Source: Brucella gallinifaecis
GTDB lineage: Bacteria > Pseudomonadota > Alphaproteobacteria > Rhizobiales > Rhizobiaceae
DNA: 64,000 nucleotides
Assembly (NCBI RefSeq): GCF_006476605.1
Contig: NZ_ML636807.1
Coordinates: 99,995 to 163,994, forward strand
Reading direction: 5' to 3'
The notes beneath the pieces were generated by a model. It saw only the letters and a list, made by a program, of their open reading frames with translations, was not told where the DNA came from and searched no databases. This document shows, piece after piece, positions 11,767 to 21,165 of the stretch. The position numbers and the translations under genes are program-made. The stretch's first letter is position 1, and every line of letters begins with the position of its first letter.

Positions 11767-11824
11767 GATTGCTTCCGTAATGACTTTTGTTATGCACTTT
11801 GGCCAAGCGCTTTTTTAAAAAAAT

Positions 11825-11853
11825 GGCGAAACAGTCTTAATGACTGCCTCGCC
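11825..11853 (-). terminator. Terminator of omp19
   Basis: On the minus strand GGCGAGGCAGTC pairs with GACTGTTTCGCC (one G-T pair and one mismatch) around ATTAA, and is followed directly by A and a run of seven Ts. It lies 23 bases beyond the omp19 stop and before the zapE start: a classical intrinsic terminator. Confidence 0.8.
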
Positions 11854-11875
11854 GGTCTTTAACGTAATTTCTTTA

Positions 11876-12412
11876 TCAGCGCGACAGCGAAACGGACTGA
11901 CCGCTTGTGGTCTGGCCATCAAAACGGCCCTGACCGGATGAATAAAGCGTTGCAACCGTACCGCCATTGGCATCGTATAGCGAAAGCTGCTTGCCATTGA
12001 CCGCCCATGAAGCGAGGCTTCCCAGTTCACCCGGGCAGCGCAATGGACCAGCGCGATAGCCCTGACCATATTTGGTCTGCGGCGTTGCGATCTTGCACTG
12101 CTGGCCGGAAAGCGAAGCATTCCAGACACCAGCCACCGCACCTGGTGTCAGATCAGGTGCAGATTCAGGTGGAAGGCTTGCAACCTGTGTCCCGGTCTCA
12201 GGCACAGATGTATCTGTTGTCGGCGCTGTCGGGAACGATGTCGGAGCATTCAGATTACCAGACTGTACGGAATGTACAGGGGCTGAACGCAGCGGCGCAG
12301 GACGAGGCGGCGATACATTATTGTCAAAGCCACCAACCCGGGAGCTCTGGCAACCGGCTAGTATTGCACCCGCCGCAGCGATGCTGAGCAAACTCGCTTT
12401 TGAAATTCCCAT
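11876..12412 (-). CDS. omp19: Omp19 outer-membrane lipoprotein, protease-inhibitor fold
   Basis: A 178-residue lipoprotein with signal peptide and lipobox (LAGC, lipidated Cys near residue 21). A Pro/Thr/Ser-rich linker (about 25-85) leads to a C-terminal domain of the AprI/Inh beta-barrel inhibitor type, containing LTPGAVAGVWNASL, CKIATPQTKYGQGYRAG and RCPGELGSLASWAVNG. I recognise this as Brucella Omp19, a surface lipoprotein reported to inhibit host proteases; the mature domain is nearly the same while the linker differs. The ATG at 12412 gives the known N-terminus (MGISKASLLS). It is the best taxonomic marker in the window. Confidence 0.95.
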   Translation of the reverse strand: MGISKASLLSIAAAGAILAGCQSSRVGGFDNNVSPPRPAPLRSAPVHSVQSGNLNAPTSFPTAPTTDTSVPETGTQVASLPPESAPDLTPGAVAGVWNASLSGQQCKIATPQTKYGQGYRAGPLRCPGELGSLASWAVNGKQLSLYDANGGTVATLYSSGQGRFDGQTTSGQSVSLSR

Positions 12413-12443
12413 CTGGTTCTCCAATCTCGCCATAAGTTCTGGC

Positions 12444-12484
12444 ATATTCGGGGGCTTGATATTCTGGGGCTTGATATACTGGGG
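12444..12484. repeat. 15-bp direct repeats upstream of omp19
   Basis: Two complete units, CTTGATATTCTGGGG (12455-12469) and CTTGATATACTGGGG (12470-12484), plus a partial unit at 12444-12454. They begin 32 bases before the omp19 start, probably in its 5' untranslated region. Confidence 0.8.
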
Positions 12485-12798
12485 AGCGCCCTCGCACCAT
12501 CAAGTTTGAAAGCTCGACCTGAAACAATATTGCACCGATAAAATGGCGATATGGTTAAAAAATCAACCATAAGCTACCGTGAATTTATGCAAATTGAGCC
12601 GAAGGGACTTGAAAAAGCTTAGAAAATTTTGAAATGGCGCAGGAAGGCCACAGTTTTTGAAGAAACTGAAATTCATTATAATGGCAACAGGAGACTAATG
12701 CCGGCAATATTGTCTCGGTACTGGCAATTTACAGGCTTTTCCGCCATATAGTGCCTTTCGCGCATAAACGGCCAAACCAACAGGACCACGAACCAGCA
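12446..12798. other. Divergent intergenic region omp19/dapF
   Basis: This stretch separates the omp19 (minus) and dapF (plus) starts and must hold both promoters. Besides the 15-bp repeats at its left end, it is AT-rich around 12540-12690. I see no credible gene in it. Confidence 0.6.
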
Positions 12799-13686
12799 AT
12801 GAGCAAGGCTATCTTCGCCAAAATGAACGGACTGGGCAACAAGATCATTGTTGCCGATATGCGCGGACGCAGCGATCATATCGCGCCGGCTGCTGCAATC
12901 CGTCTGGCTGGTGACGAGGCCACCTCATTTGACCAGATCATGGCGATCCATGATCCAAAGACGCCCGGCACCGATCATTATATCGAGATCATCAATTGCG
13001 ATGGCACACAGGCACAGGCTTGCGGCAATGGTACGCGCTGTGTTGTGCAGTGGCTTTCCAATGAAAGCGGAAAACAGGATTACACCTTCCAGACATTGGC
13101 AGGCATCGTGAGCGCCTATAAGCATGAAGACGGGCTGATCACTGTTGATATGGGCAAACCGCATTTCGGCTGGCAGGAAATCCCTCTTGCCCATGAAGTC
13201 GCAGACACACGCGCCATTGATCTTTTTGCCGGCCCTGCCGATGCGCCCGTTCTGCAATCGCCGTCGATTGCATCCATGGGCAATCCGCATGCGATTTTCT
13301 GGGTTGAAAACGATGTCTGGTCCTATGCGCTCGATCAATATGGACCTGTGCTCGAACATGATCCAATCTTCCCTGAACGCGCCAATATTTCCATTGCTCA
13401 GGTCACATCGCCCGAAAGCATCAATCTGCGCACATGGGAACGCGGTGCAGGCTTGACCCGTGCCTGTGGCTCTGCCGCCTGCGCTGCCGCTGTTTCAGGC
13501 GCACGCACGGGCCGCACGCAACGCAACGTCACCGTTCAAGTGCCCGGCGGCCCGCTCACGATTGAATGGCGCGAAGATGATCATGTCATGATGACCGGCC
13601 CTGCCGAGTGGGAATTCAACGGCACATTCGATCCTGCAAATGGCATATGGGAGAACGCCCCAAAGACGAGCCGGGGAGCTGCCTGA
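12799..13686 (+). CDS. dapF: Diaminopimelate epimerase
   Basis: The 295-residue enzyme converts LL- to meso-diaminopimelate for lysine and peptidoglycan synthesis, using two cysteines as acid and base. Both are visible: [12 protein letters not shown] near residue 75 and [12 protein letters not shown] near residue 225. The frame extends upstream but the ATG at 12799 starts the typical [14 protein letters not shown] sequence. The stop TGA overlaps the ATG of the next gene by one base, so dapF and mtaB are translationally coupled. Confidence 0.96.
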   Translation: MSKAIFAKMNGLGNKIIVADMRGRSDHIAPAAAIRLAGDEATSFDQIMAIHDPKTPGTDHYIEIINCDGTQAQACGNGTRCVVQWLSNESGKQDYTFQTLAGIVSAYKHEDGLITVDMGKPHFGWQEIPLAHEVADTRAIDLFAGPADAPVLQSPSIASMGNPHAIFWVENDVWSYALDQYGPVLEHDPIFPERANISIAQVTSPESINLRTWERGAGLTRACGSAACAAAVSGARTGRTQRNVTVQVPGGPLTIEWREDDHVMMTGPAEWEFNGTFDPANGIWENAPKTSRGAA

Positions 13687-14969
13687 TGGCTGTGGAAGTC
13701 GTAACTTTCGGATGCCGCCTCAACACCTATGAATCCGAGGTGATGAAGCGCGAAGCGGATAATGCCGGTCTTGGCGCGTTGAAGGACGGCGCGATCATCT
13801 TCAACACCTGTGCGGTGACAGCAGAGGCCGTGCGTCAGGCGCGTCAGGCAATCCGCAAAGCGCGACGCGACAACCCGCAAGCGCGTATCATTGTGACGGG
13901 CTGCGCTGCACAAACGGAATCGGCCAAATTCGAGGCCATGGACGAAGTTGACCTTATTTTGGGTAATGAGGAAAAGCTGAAATCCAACTCCTACCGCATG
14001 TTGCCCGATTTCGGTGTGAACCAGTTCGAAAAGGTCCGCGTCAACGACATTATGGAAGTGCGCGAAACCGCAAGCCATATGGTTGATGCGATTGAAGGCC
14101 GTGCACGCGCATTCGTGCAGGTGCAGAATGGCTGCGATCACCGCTGCACTTTCTGCATCATTCCCTATGGACGCGGCAATTCGCGCTCGGTGCCAATGGG
14201 CGGTGTGGTCGATCAGGTCAAACGCCTCGTCGATAATGGTTACGCGGAAGTGGTGCTGACCGGCGTGGACATGACCTCTTACGGTCCTGACCTTCCGGGA
14301 AGCTTACGCCTTGGCAAGCTGGTGAAAACTGTTCTTGGTCAAGTGCCGGATTTGCAGCGCCTGCGCCTGTCATCCATTGATTCCATCGAGGCCGACGAAG
14401 ACCTGATGGAGGCAATCGCCAATGAAAAGCGCCTGATGCCGCATTTGCATCTGTCGCTTCAGGCAGGCGATGACATGATCCTCAAACGCATGAAGCGTCG
14501 TCATCTGCGTGATGATTCCATCCGCTTCTGCGAGGATGTACGCGCTCTTCGCCCGGATATCGTCTTTGGTGCCGATATCATTGCCGGTTTCCCGACCGAA
14601 ACAGAAGAAATGTTCGCAAATTCGATGAAGATCGTCGAGGAATGCGGGCTTACGCATCTGCATGTCTTCCCCTATAGCGCACGCGAAGGCACACCGGCGG
14701 CGCGTATGCCGCAAGTCAGGCGCGAAATCGTCAAAGATCGCGCAGCACGCTTACGCGCCGTGGGCGACCGGGCTTATGAAAAACACCTCACTTCTCTCAA
14801 TGGCACTCACCAGCGCCTGTTGATCGAGAAGGAAGGCATTGCCCGTACGGAAGGCTTTACGCTCGCCGCAGTGGATCAGGGCAATCCCGGCGAAATTATC
14901 GAACGAATTGTGACGGGGCATGACGGTGAAAAACTTCTCACCCGTCAGGCAGAGTACAAAGCGGCTTAG
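13686..14969 (+). CDS. mtaB: tRNA t6A37 methylthiotransferase MtaB
   Basis: A 427-residue radical-SAM enzyme that inserts sulfur and methyl at C2 of threonylcarbamoyl-adenosine 37 in tRNA. The N-terminal UPF0004 domain carries FGCRLNTYESE and the cluster cysteines in NTCAVTAEA and GCAAQT. The radical-SAM motif CDHRCTFC follows near residue 151. Absence of a long C-terminal extension and the VTFGCRLN start favour MtaB over MiaB. The ATG at 13686 overlaps the dapF stop. Confidence 0.93.
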   Translation: MAVEVVTFGCRLNTYESEVMKREADNAGLGALKDGAIIFNTCAVTAEAVRQARQAIRKARRDNPQARIIVTGCAAQTESAKFEAMDEVDLILGNEEKLKSNSYRMLPDFGVNQFEKVRVNDIMEVRETASHMVDAIEGRARAFVQVQNGCDHRCTFCIIPYGRGNSRSVPMGGVVDQVKRLVDNGYAEVVLTGVDMTSYGPDLPGSLRLGKLVKTVLGQVPDLQRLRLSSIDSIEADEDLMEAIANEKRLMPHLHLSLQAGDDMILKRMKRRHLRDDSIRFCEDVRALRPDIVFGADIIAGFPTETEEMFANSMKIVEECGLTHLHVFPYSAREGTPAARMPQVRREIVKDRAARLRAVGDRAYEKHLTSLNGTHQRLLIEKEGIARTEGFTLAAVDQGNPGEIIERIVTGHDGEKLLTRQAEYKAA

Positions 14970-14986
14970 ACAAGGCATCAAAATTC

Positions 14987-16339
14987 ATGGCAATGGGTTT
15001 CATCAAGAAAATGTTCTCCTTCGGCAAGAAGGAGGTCGAGGAAAAGCCGGTCGAACAACCGGTTCCCGATACTGTCGAAGCAGCACTTCCGGAAACCGTC
15101 GAAACGCCTGAACAAGCTGAAATTCCTGCTGCCGAAGCAACCATTGCCGAACCGGAAGTAGCTGTGGTTGCTCCAGAGCCTGATCCGGTTGAAGAAGCCA
15201 TGGCTGAACCGGAACATCCGGTGGCTGAAATCGAAATTCCAATTGAACATCCCCCGGTAATGGAACCGGTCGTGGTGGAAACACCGGCGATTGAAACAGA
15301 GCCTGCTGAAACCCCGGCAATTGCACCTGCTCCTGAGCCAGTCAAACCCAAAAAGGTCAAGGTCGCAAAAGCCGTTGAAGAACATCAGGAAGAAGTGGAG
15401 GTCGAAGCCGCACCTGAACCAAAGCTTTCATGGTTCGAGCGGCTGCGCCGCGGTCTGCTGCGTTCATCGAATTCATTGAGTGATTCCATCAGCGGCATTT
15501 TCACCAAGCGCAAGCTGGATGAAGATACGTTGCAGGATCTCGAAGACGTGCTCATTCAGGCCGATCTCGGGCTTGAAACCGCCATGCGGGTAACTGATGC
15601 CCTGTCATCAGAGCGTTACGGCAAGGATGTCACGGGCGAAGAAGTCCGCAACATCATGGGTGCGGAAATTGAAAAAGTGCTTGGCCCGGTTGCCAAGCCG
15701 TTAGAGCTTGATCTCTCGCATAAGCCCCATGTCATTCTGGTGGTTGGCGTCAACGGCACCGGCAAGACAACGACAATCGGCAAGCTTGCGGCAAAGCTGA
15801 CCGCCGGTGGCCTCAAGGTGATGCTTGCGGCAGGCGATACATTCCGTGCCGCAGCCATTGAGCAGCTGCATATCTGGGGCGAACGTACCGGATCACCTGT
15901 TGTGTCAAGCAAGCTTGGCGCTGATGCGGCCGGTCTCGCATATGATGCATGGAAACAGGCGAAAGATGCGGGCAGCGATGTGTTGATCATAGACACGGCA
16001 GGTCGTTTGCAAAACAAGGCCGAGCTGATGGACGAACTTGCCAAGATCGTCCGGGTCTTGGGCAAACATGACCCGGAAGCACCGCACACGGTTCTTCAGA
16101 CACTGGATGCGACCACCGGGCAGAACGCGCTCAATCAGGTTGAAATTTTCAAGAATATCGCTGGCGTCAATGGCCTTGTCATGACCAAACTGGATGGCAC
16201 GGCACGCGGCGGTATTCTGGTTGCGATTTCGGCCAAACACAAACTACCGATCTATTTCATCGGCGTCGGCGAAGGTGTCGACGATCTTGAACCATTTGCG
16301 GCCAAGGATTTTGCCCGCGCCATCGCAGGAGTTGCCTGA
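14987..16339 (+). CDS. ftsY: Signal recognition particle receptor FtsY
   Basis: A 450-residue SRP GTPase that docks ribosome-SRP complexes at the membrane. Residues about 15-140 are the acidic, Glu/Pro/Ala-rich A domain; the NG domain follows from about 145 ([11 protein letters not shown]), with Walker [16 protein letters not shown] near residue 255, DTAGR near 338, and [10 protein letters not shown] near 402. An ATG two codons further (14993) is an alternative start. The TGA stop overlaps the ispZ start ATG. Confidence 0.97.
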   Translation: MAMGFIKKMFSFGKKEVEEKPVEQPVPDTVEAALPETVETPEQAEIPAAEATIAEPEVAVVAPEPDPVEEAMAEPEHPVAEIEIPIEHPPVMEPVVVETPAIETEPAETPAIAPAPEPVKPKKVKVAKAVEEHQEEVEVEAAPEPKLSWFERLRRGLLRSSNSLSDSISGIFTKRKLDEDTLQDLEDVLIQADLGLETAMRVTDALSSERYGKDVTGEEVRNIMGAEIEKVLGPVAKPLELDLSHKPHVILVVGVNGTGKTTTIGKLAAKLTAGGLKVMLAAGDTFRAAAIEQLHIWGERTGSPVVSSKLGADAAGLAYDAWKQAKDAGSDVLIIDTAGRLQNKAELMDELAKIVRVLGKHDPEAPHTVLQTLDATTGQNALNQVEIFKNIAGVNGLVMTKLDGTARGGILVAISAKHKLPIYFIGVGEGVDDLEPFAAKDFARAIAGVA

Positions 16340-17007
16340 TGGAGCATCCCGTTTTCGAACGCGATCCCTCACAAAAAACTGAAATCCAACGCAAGGAAGT
16401 GCCGCCGCTGCTCAAGCTTGCGCTGGAACTTGGGCCGCTTCTGGTGTTCTTCTTTGCCAATGCACGTGGTGAAAGCCTGATTGAGCGCTTTCCTGTGCTG
16501 GCACAGATCGACAAACCGATCTTTCTGGCGACTGCGCTTTTCATGGTTGCGACCGTCATCGCCCTTGCTGTTTCATGGTCAATGACGCGCACCCTGCCTA
16601 TGATGCCGCTTATTTCCGGTATTGTGGTGCTGGTCTTTGGTACGCTCACGCTCTGGCTGCACAATGATACCTTCATCAAGATGAAGCCGACAATCGTCAA
16701 CACGCTGTTTGGCGCAATTCTGCTGGGTGGGCTTTTATTCGGAAAATCCCTGCTCGGCTATGTGTTTGACTCGGCCTTCAAACTCGATGCAGACGGCTGG
16801 CGCAAACTGACCTACCGCTGGGGTCTGTTCTTCATTTTTCTCGCCGTGGTCAATGAAGTGGTGTGGCGCAATTTTTCAACCGATGCCTGGGTTTCCTTCA
16901 AGGTCTGGGGCATTATGCCGATCACCATTGTCTTCACACTTTTACAAATGCCGCTTATCCAGAAACATACCCTGCCAGAATCAAAGTTAGAATCAAAGAC
17001 AGACTAA
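16339..17007 (+). CDS. yciB: Septation protein A family (YciB/IspZ)
   Basis: A 222-residue inner-membrane protein with about five hydrophobic segments and the family motif [16 protein letters not shown] near residue 28, NVNR-like [10 protein letters not shown] and [14 protein letters not shown] [14 protein letters not shown]. The family is needed for normal septation in Shigella and affects the cell envelope in E. coli. The start overlaps the ftsY stop by one base. The name ispZ is also used for it. Confidence 0.93.
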   Translation: MEHPVFERDPSQKTEIQRKEVPPLLKLALELGPLLVFFFANARGESLIERFPVLAQIDKPIFLATALFMVATVIALAVSWSMTRTLPMMPLISGIVVLVFGTLTLWLHNDTFIKMKPTIVNTLFGAILLGGLLFGKSLLGYVFDSAFKLDADGWRKLTYRWGLFFIFLAVVNEVVWRNFSTDAWVSFKVWGIMPITIVFTLLQMPLIQKHTLPESKLESKTD

Positions 17008-17027
17008 AAACTTGATAGGAGAGCGCC

Positions 17028-17810
17028 ATGTCCCCAATCGGCAAAAGACTGGATATTGAACAATTCATCTGCCGCAGCGATAATTATGGCGTTCTCATTC
17101 ATGACCCGGAAAGCGATCTGACGGCAGCAATCGATGCACCCGATGCAAAGGCTATTGAAAACGCACTCAGGCGCCGTGGCTGGACGCTGGATTTCATCTT
17201 CACCACCCACCATCACCTTGACCATGTTGAGGGCAATGCGGCACTCAAAGCCAAATTCGGCGTCAGCATCATTGGCCCCAAGGCAGAAGCCCACAAAATT
17301 CCAACACTCGACCGCACCGTGCAGGATGGTGACGAATTCACTTTCGGGCTTTTCAAGGTCAAGGTGATTTCAACCCCCGGCCATACAGCAGGCGAGGTTT
17401 CCTTCTATCTGCCGGAAGCAAAAGTCGTCTTCACAGGAGACACGCTTTTCGCACTGGGCTGCGGAAGATTGTTCGAGGGCACAGCCGGCACAATGTTCCA
17501 GTCATTGCAAAAGCTTGTAGCCCTGCCCGGTGATACACAAGTCTATTGCGGTCATGAATATACCCAGAGCAATGCGCGTTTTGCCCTCACCATAGACCCC
17601 GATAATTCGGCGCTGAAAGAACGTGCCACCGAGATTGCACGGCTGCGTGCGGCTGATAAGATGACGCTTCCCACCAGCATCACACTTGAAATGGCAACCA
17701 ATCCGTTTCTGCGCTGGCACGATGCGCGAATTCGTACGCGGCTCAATATGCAAAACGCAAGTGATGAAGCAGTTTTTGCGGAAATCCGTAAGCGCAAAGA
17801 TTTATTCTAG
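17028..17810 (+). CDS. gloB: Hydroxyacylglutathione hydrolase (glyoxalase II)
   Basis: A 260-residue metallo-beta-lactamase-fold hydrolase that releases D-lactate from S-lactoylglutathione in methylglyoxal detoxification. The binuclear metal site THHHLDHVEGN is near residue 60, with further ligands in TPGHTAGEVSFY, FTGDTLFALGCGR and YCGHEYTQSN. The length and C-terminal helical part (R-rich KRKDLF end) are normal. A good AGGAG precedes the ATG. Confidence 0.95.
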   Translation: MSPIGKRLDIEQFICRSDNYGVLIHDPESDLTAAIDAPDAKAIENALRRRGWTLDFIFTTHHHLDHVEGNAALKAKFGVSIIGPKAEAHKIPTLDRTVQDGDEFTFGLFKVKVISTPGHTAGEVSFYLPEAKVVFTGDTLFALGCGRLFEGTAGTMFQSLQKLVALPGDTQVYCGHEYTQSNARFALTIDPDNSALKERATEIARLRAADKMTLPTSITLEMATNPFLRWHDARIRTRLNMQNASDEAVFAEIRKRKDLF

Positions 17811-17819
17811 GATTCTATC

Positions 17820-18332
17820 ATGACAAAGATTTTCACGATGAAAAGCTTCAAGAATGCGAAACGCTTCCAGACCGCAGCCCTTTTGGGTCTCTCGCTTGCG
17901 ATCCTGCCGCAATCCGTAAAACCGGCTTTTGCCGAAGATATTCTGGCAATTGCCACACCGCTCGAAACGCCGGCAGAAATCAACAATTTCAAGCTGAGCG
18001 AAGACCTTCTGTCACGCATGGAAAAAATCCACAACAAGCTTGAAGAAATGCAGCTTTCGCCCACAGCAGAAGAAGGTCAGGATGCCCGGCCTTCGATGGA
18101 TTCGATGGTCAAAAGCATCGAGTCCCGCCCCCAGGTTGTCGAGGTGATGCAAGCGGAGAATATTGCGCCGCGCGATTATCTGCTGGCTTATTTTGCGATG
18201 ATGAGCGGGCTTGCAGCGGCAGATGCGGAAGAAGAAGATCAGCTTGTCGATGAAGTGAAACAGATCAACCCGGAGCATGTCACCTTTGCCAAGCAATATG
18301 GTGAACGCATCCGCGAGCTGATAGGCGAATAA
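17820..18332 (+). CDS. Exported hypothetical helical protein
   Basis: A 170-residue protein I do not recognise. It has a basic N-terminus, a hydrophobic stretch and a likely cleavage after PAFA near residue 39. The mature part has no cysteine, is acidic, and looks mostly helical, with a heptad-like stretch SRMEKIHNKLEEMQ near residues 65-78. It starts 9 bases after gloB, in the same direction, and ends in a strong bidirectional terminator, so it is probably the last gene of the dapF-gloB run. Confidence 0.75.
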   Translation: MTKIFTMKSFKNAKRFQTAALLGLSLAILPQSVKPAFAEDILAIATPLETPAEINNFKLSEDLLSRMEKIHNKLEEMQLSPTAEEGQDARPSMDSMVKSIESRPQVVEVMQAENIAPRDYLLAYFAMMSGLAAADAEEEDQLVDEVKQINPEHVTFAKQYGERIRELIGE

Positions 18333-18336
18333 TTTA

Positions 18337-18366
18337 AAAACCGGCGAAGGTGACTTCGCCGGTTTT
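18337..18366. terminator. Bidirectional terminator
   Basis: AAAACCGGCGAAG and CTTCGCCGGTTTT form a perfect 13-bp stem with a GTGA loop, with A runs on one side and T runs on the other. It lies between convergent genes (exported hypothetical protein, plus; P-type ATPase, minus) and can serve both. Confidence 0.92.
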
Positions 18367-18369
18367 ATC

Positions 18370-20625
18370 TTAAGCTGGCTGCTTTAACAGCCGCAGCGCA
18401 TTGATTGTCACCAGAACGGTTGCCCCCGTATCGGCCAGAATTGCAGGCCAGAGACCCGTAATTCCCAAAACCGTGGTTACAAGAAACACGGCTTTCAGCC
18501 CAAGCGCGATTGCAATGTTCTGATGAATATTGCGCATGGTCCGCTTGGAAAGATCGACCATCGCAGCCACATCTCCCACACGCCCATGCAGCACGGCTGC
18601 ATCAGCCGTTTCCAGCGCCACATCAGTGCCACCGCCCATGGCAATGCCCACATCGGCTGCGGCAAGTGCCGGTGCATCATTGATACCGTCGCCGACCTTG
18701 GCGACAATCTGGCCTTCATTGCGCAGCTCACCGACGATCCGCTGCTTATCTTCGGGCAGAAGTTCAGCCCGCACCTCAATATCAATATCCTTACCAATAG
18801 CGTCCGCTGTGCGGCGATTATCGCCCGTCAGCATGATGGTACGGATACCGGCAGCTTTGAGTGTCTTCAGTCCTGCAATTGCATCAGCACGCGGTTCATC
18901 GCGCATGGCGATAGCACCCGCAATTTTGCCATCAGCAACAAGAACTGAAACCGTCTTGCCTTCATCGTTACAGGTTGCAATCTGCGCTGCCAGCTCTTCC
19001 GAAATAACCGAGATTTCATTGGCAGCCTTGCGCGAACCAAGGAACAGCTCACCCCCGTCAGCCGTACCTGATACACCCTTGCCGCCATGCGCTTTACCTG
19101 TCGAAACAGTTGAGAGTTTCAAACCACGCGCTTCGGATGCGCTCACAATCGCCAGCGCCAGCGGATGACTGGAACCGGCATCAAGGGACGCGGACAAACG
19201 CAGCACTTCATCTGCCGAAAGTGATGCGGACAAAACATCTGTTACCTGTGGCTTGCCTTGCGTCAACGTGCCGGTCTTGTCGAAACAGGCTGTCGTGATC
19301 TTTCCGATAGTCTCCAGCACTGCGCCCCCCTTCAACAGAAGTCCGCGCCGCGCACCAGCCGAAAGCGAAGCTGCAATGGCAGCAGGCGTCGAAATAACCA
19401 GCGCACAGGGGCAACCGATCAGCAATATAGCCAGGCCCTTGTAAACCCATTCGCCCCATTCGCCACCAGCAACCAGCGGCGGTAAAATCGCAACCAGTGC
19501 CGCAACCACGACAACACCCGGCGTATAATAGGTCGAAAACCGGTTGATAAAACGCTCAGTCGGTGCTTTCGCTTCCTGTGCTTCCTCAACCAGCCGTATA
19601 ACACGTGCAATCGTGTTATCCTGTGCAGCAGCCGTCACTTTCACGCGCAGCAGGCCATCACCGTTGATGGTTCCGGCAAACACATTGTCGCCCACAGCTT
19701 TGCCAACCGGCGTGCTTTCACCAGTCACCGGCGCTTCATCAATGGCGCTTTCGCCGGAAATAATCTCACCATCGGCAGGCATACGGTCGCCAGGACGCAC
19801 GGCAATCACATCGCCGACATTCAGCTCTTCCGCCGGCACTTCTTTCGTCGATCCATTGCTTTCAAGAAAAGCGGTCTTCGGCACCAGCGCGGTCAGCGAC
19901 TGGATGCTGTCACGCGCTTTGCCAGCCGCCACACCTTCCAGCAATTCGCCAACCAGAAACAAAAACACGACAGCCGCGGCTTCTTCCGTTGCCCCAATAA
20001 TGACCGCCCCGATCGCCGCAATGGTCATCAGCATTTCAATGGAAAAAGGCGTGCCATTGATCGCCGCCGAATAAGCACGTCTTGCAATCGGAATAAGACC
20101 GATCAGCATGGCCGCCGTGAAAGCCCATAATGCAATTGGCGGATAAAGATGTCCGATAATATAAGCCAGCACCAGACCGCCGCCACAGGCAAGCATCATC
20201 TGGCCCTTGTCGCTCTGCCACCAGCGCTTTGGCTTTGCTTGTTTCACCGGCCTGAATGTTGTATCAAGAGCCGATTGCACACTGGCCTTGTATCCCAGTG
20301 CTGAAACTTTTTCCGCAATCTCATCAGAGCGCGATGAACCATCATGATTGACAGTCATGGTACTATTGGTCACGGAAACCGAAACATCCTGAACCCCACG
20401 GATGCGCCGCACAGCCGTATCAATCTTGGTCGCACAGGACGCGCAATCCATCCCCTCCACAAGAAAACGGAAACTGTCAGCGCTTGCAATAATCTGCTTT
20501 GCTTCCGGCTCCTCGTGATCATGGCCATGGTCGTGATGATCATGATCATGACCGTCACAAGCCGCATGTTCGTGGCTATGTTCATGATCGTGATCATGTT
20601 GTTTGGCGCGTTCGGTATGGTTCAT
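18370..20625 (-). CDS. zntA: Zn/Cd/Pb-exporting P1B-type ATPase
   Basis: A 751-residue metal pump. The N-terminus is His-rich (HDHDHEHSHEH-type) and leads to one heavy-metal-associated domain with GMDCASC near residue 65. The core has a CPC metal-site motif in GCPCALVIS, DKTGTLTQG with the phosphorylated Asp, and GDGINDAPAL. These features suit a P1B-2 exporter of Zn, Cd or Pb; exact metal preference is inferred. ATG at 20625 or 20628 is preferred to the upstream TTG. It is divergent from a MerR regulator whose operator lies in its promoter. Confidence 0.92.
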   Translation of the reverse strand: MNHTERAKQHDHDHEHSHEHAACDGHDHDHHDHGHDHEEPEAKQIIASADSFRFLVEGMDCASCATKIDTAVRRIRGVQDVSVSVTNSTMTVNHDGSSRSDEIAEKVSALGYKASVQSALDTTFRPVKQAKPKRWWQSDKGQMMLACGGGLVLAYIIGHLYPPIALWAFTAAMLIGLIPIARRAYSAAINGTPFSIEMLMTIAAIGAVIIGATEEAAAVVFLFLVGELLEGVAAGKARDSIQSLTALVPKTAFLESNGSTKEVPAEELNVGDVIAVRPGDRMPADGEIISGESAIDEAPVTGESTPVGKAVGDNVFAGTINGDGLLRVKVTAAAQDNTIARVIRLVEEAQEAKAPTERFINRFSTYYTPGVVVVAALVAILPPLVAGGEWGEWVYKGLAILLIGCPCALVISTPAAIAASLSAGARRGLLLKGGAVLETIGKITTACFDKTGTLTQGKPQVTDVLSASLSADEVLRLSASLDAGSSHPLALAIVSASEARGLKLSTVSTGKAHGGKGVSGTADGGELFLGSRKAANEISVISEELAAQIATCNDEGKTVSVLVADGKIAGAIAMRDEPRADAIAGLKTLKAAGIRTIMLTGDNRRTADAIGKDIDIEVRAELLPEDKQRIVGELRNEGQIVAKVGDGINDAPALAAADVGIAMGGGTDVALETADAAVLHGRVGDVAAMVDLSKRTMRNIHQNIAIALGLKAVFLVTTVLGITGLWPAILADTGATVLVTINALRLLKQPA

Positions 20626-20689
20626 CATCTGCCCCAAAAATTGCCCAGAAATATCTGGTGCGGGTTCGCACTTGAATTATCTGAAACAA

Positions 20690-20720
20690 GGTCTACATCC
20701 TCTAGTGACTAGAGGAGCAA
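20690..20720 (-). promoter_or_regulatory. MerR-type promoter/operator for the P-type ATPase
   Basis: On the minus strand, -35-like TTGCTC (20715-20720) and -10-like TAGACC (20690-20695) are separated by 19 bp that contain the palindrome CCTCTAGTCACTAGAGG (20699-20715). A 19-20 bp spacer filled by a dyad is the hallmark of promoters activated by MerR-family regulators, which untwist the spacer when metal binds. It points at the ATPase gene and also lies 8 bases before the merR-type start. Confidence 0.85.
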
Positions 20721-20727
20721 GCAGAAA

Positions 20728-21153
20728 ATGAACCAAAATGTTCCGATTGGCGAAGCATCAAAAGCCAGTGGTGTAAAAGTGCCAACCATCCGCTATTATG
20801 AGCAAATCGGGCTTTTGCCGTCACCTCCACGCACAGAAGGCAATCGACGCCTTTATGACAAAACTGATATTCAGCGGCTTTTATTTATCCGCCATGCGCG
20901 GGATCTGGGCTTTGAAGTGGATGCAATCCGCACACTTCTCAACCTTCAGGATAATCCCGACCAGTCCTGCGCAGCAGCTGATTCCATTGCACGCATGCGT
21001 CTGGTTGATGTTGAAAATCGCATCGCAAAACTGATGTCATTGAAGACGGAACTGCTGCGCATGCTCGATTGCACAGCCCATGGCCGCATTGACCAGTGCC
21101 GGGTCATTGAAATCCTTGGCAATCACGATGAATGCCTGCATCCGCAGCATTAA
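20728..21153 (+). CDS. MerR family metal-responsive regulator (CadR/ZntR-like)
   Basis: A 141-residue MerR regulator: winged helix-turn-helix (GEASKASGVKVPTIRYYEQI, residues 7-26), then a long dimer helix and a metal-binding C-terminus. Cysteines at about 80 (DQSCAAAD), 113 (MLDCTAHG) and 121 (DQCRVIE) match the ligands of the CadR/PbrR/ZntR branch, and the tail is HDECLHPQH. It is divergent from the P-type ATPase, and the operator between them suggests it activates the pump and limits its own synthesis. CadR-like or ZntR-like cannot be decided here. Confidence 0.92.
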   Translation: MNQNVPIGEASKASGVKVPTIRYYEQIGLLPSPPRTEGNRRLYDKTDIQRLLFIRHARDLGFEVDAIRTLLNLQDNPDQSCAAADSIARMRLVDVENRIAKLMSLKTELLRMLDCTAHGRIDQCRVIEILGNHDECLHPQH

Positions 21154-21165
21154 AATTCAGCTATC

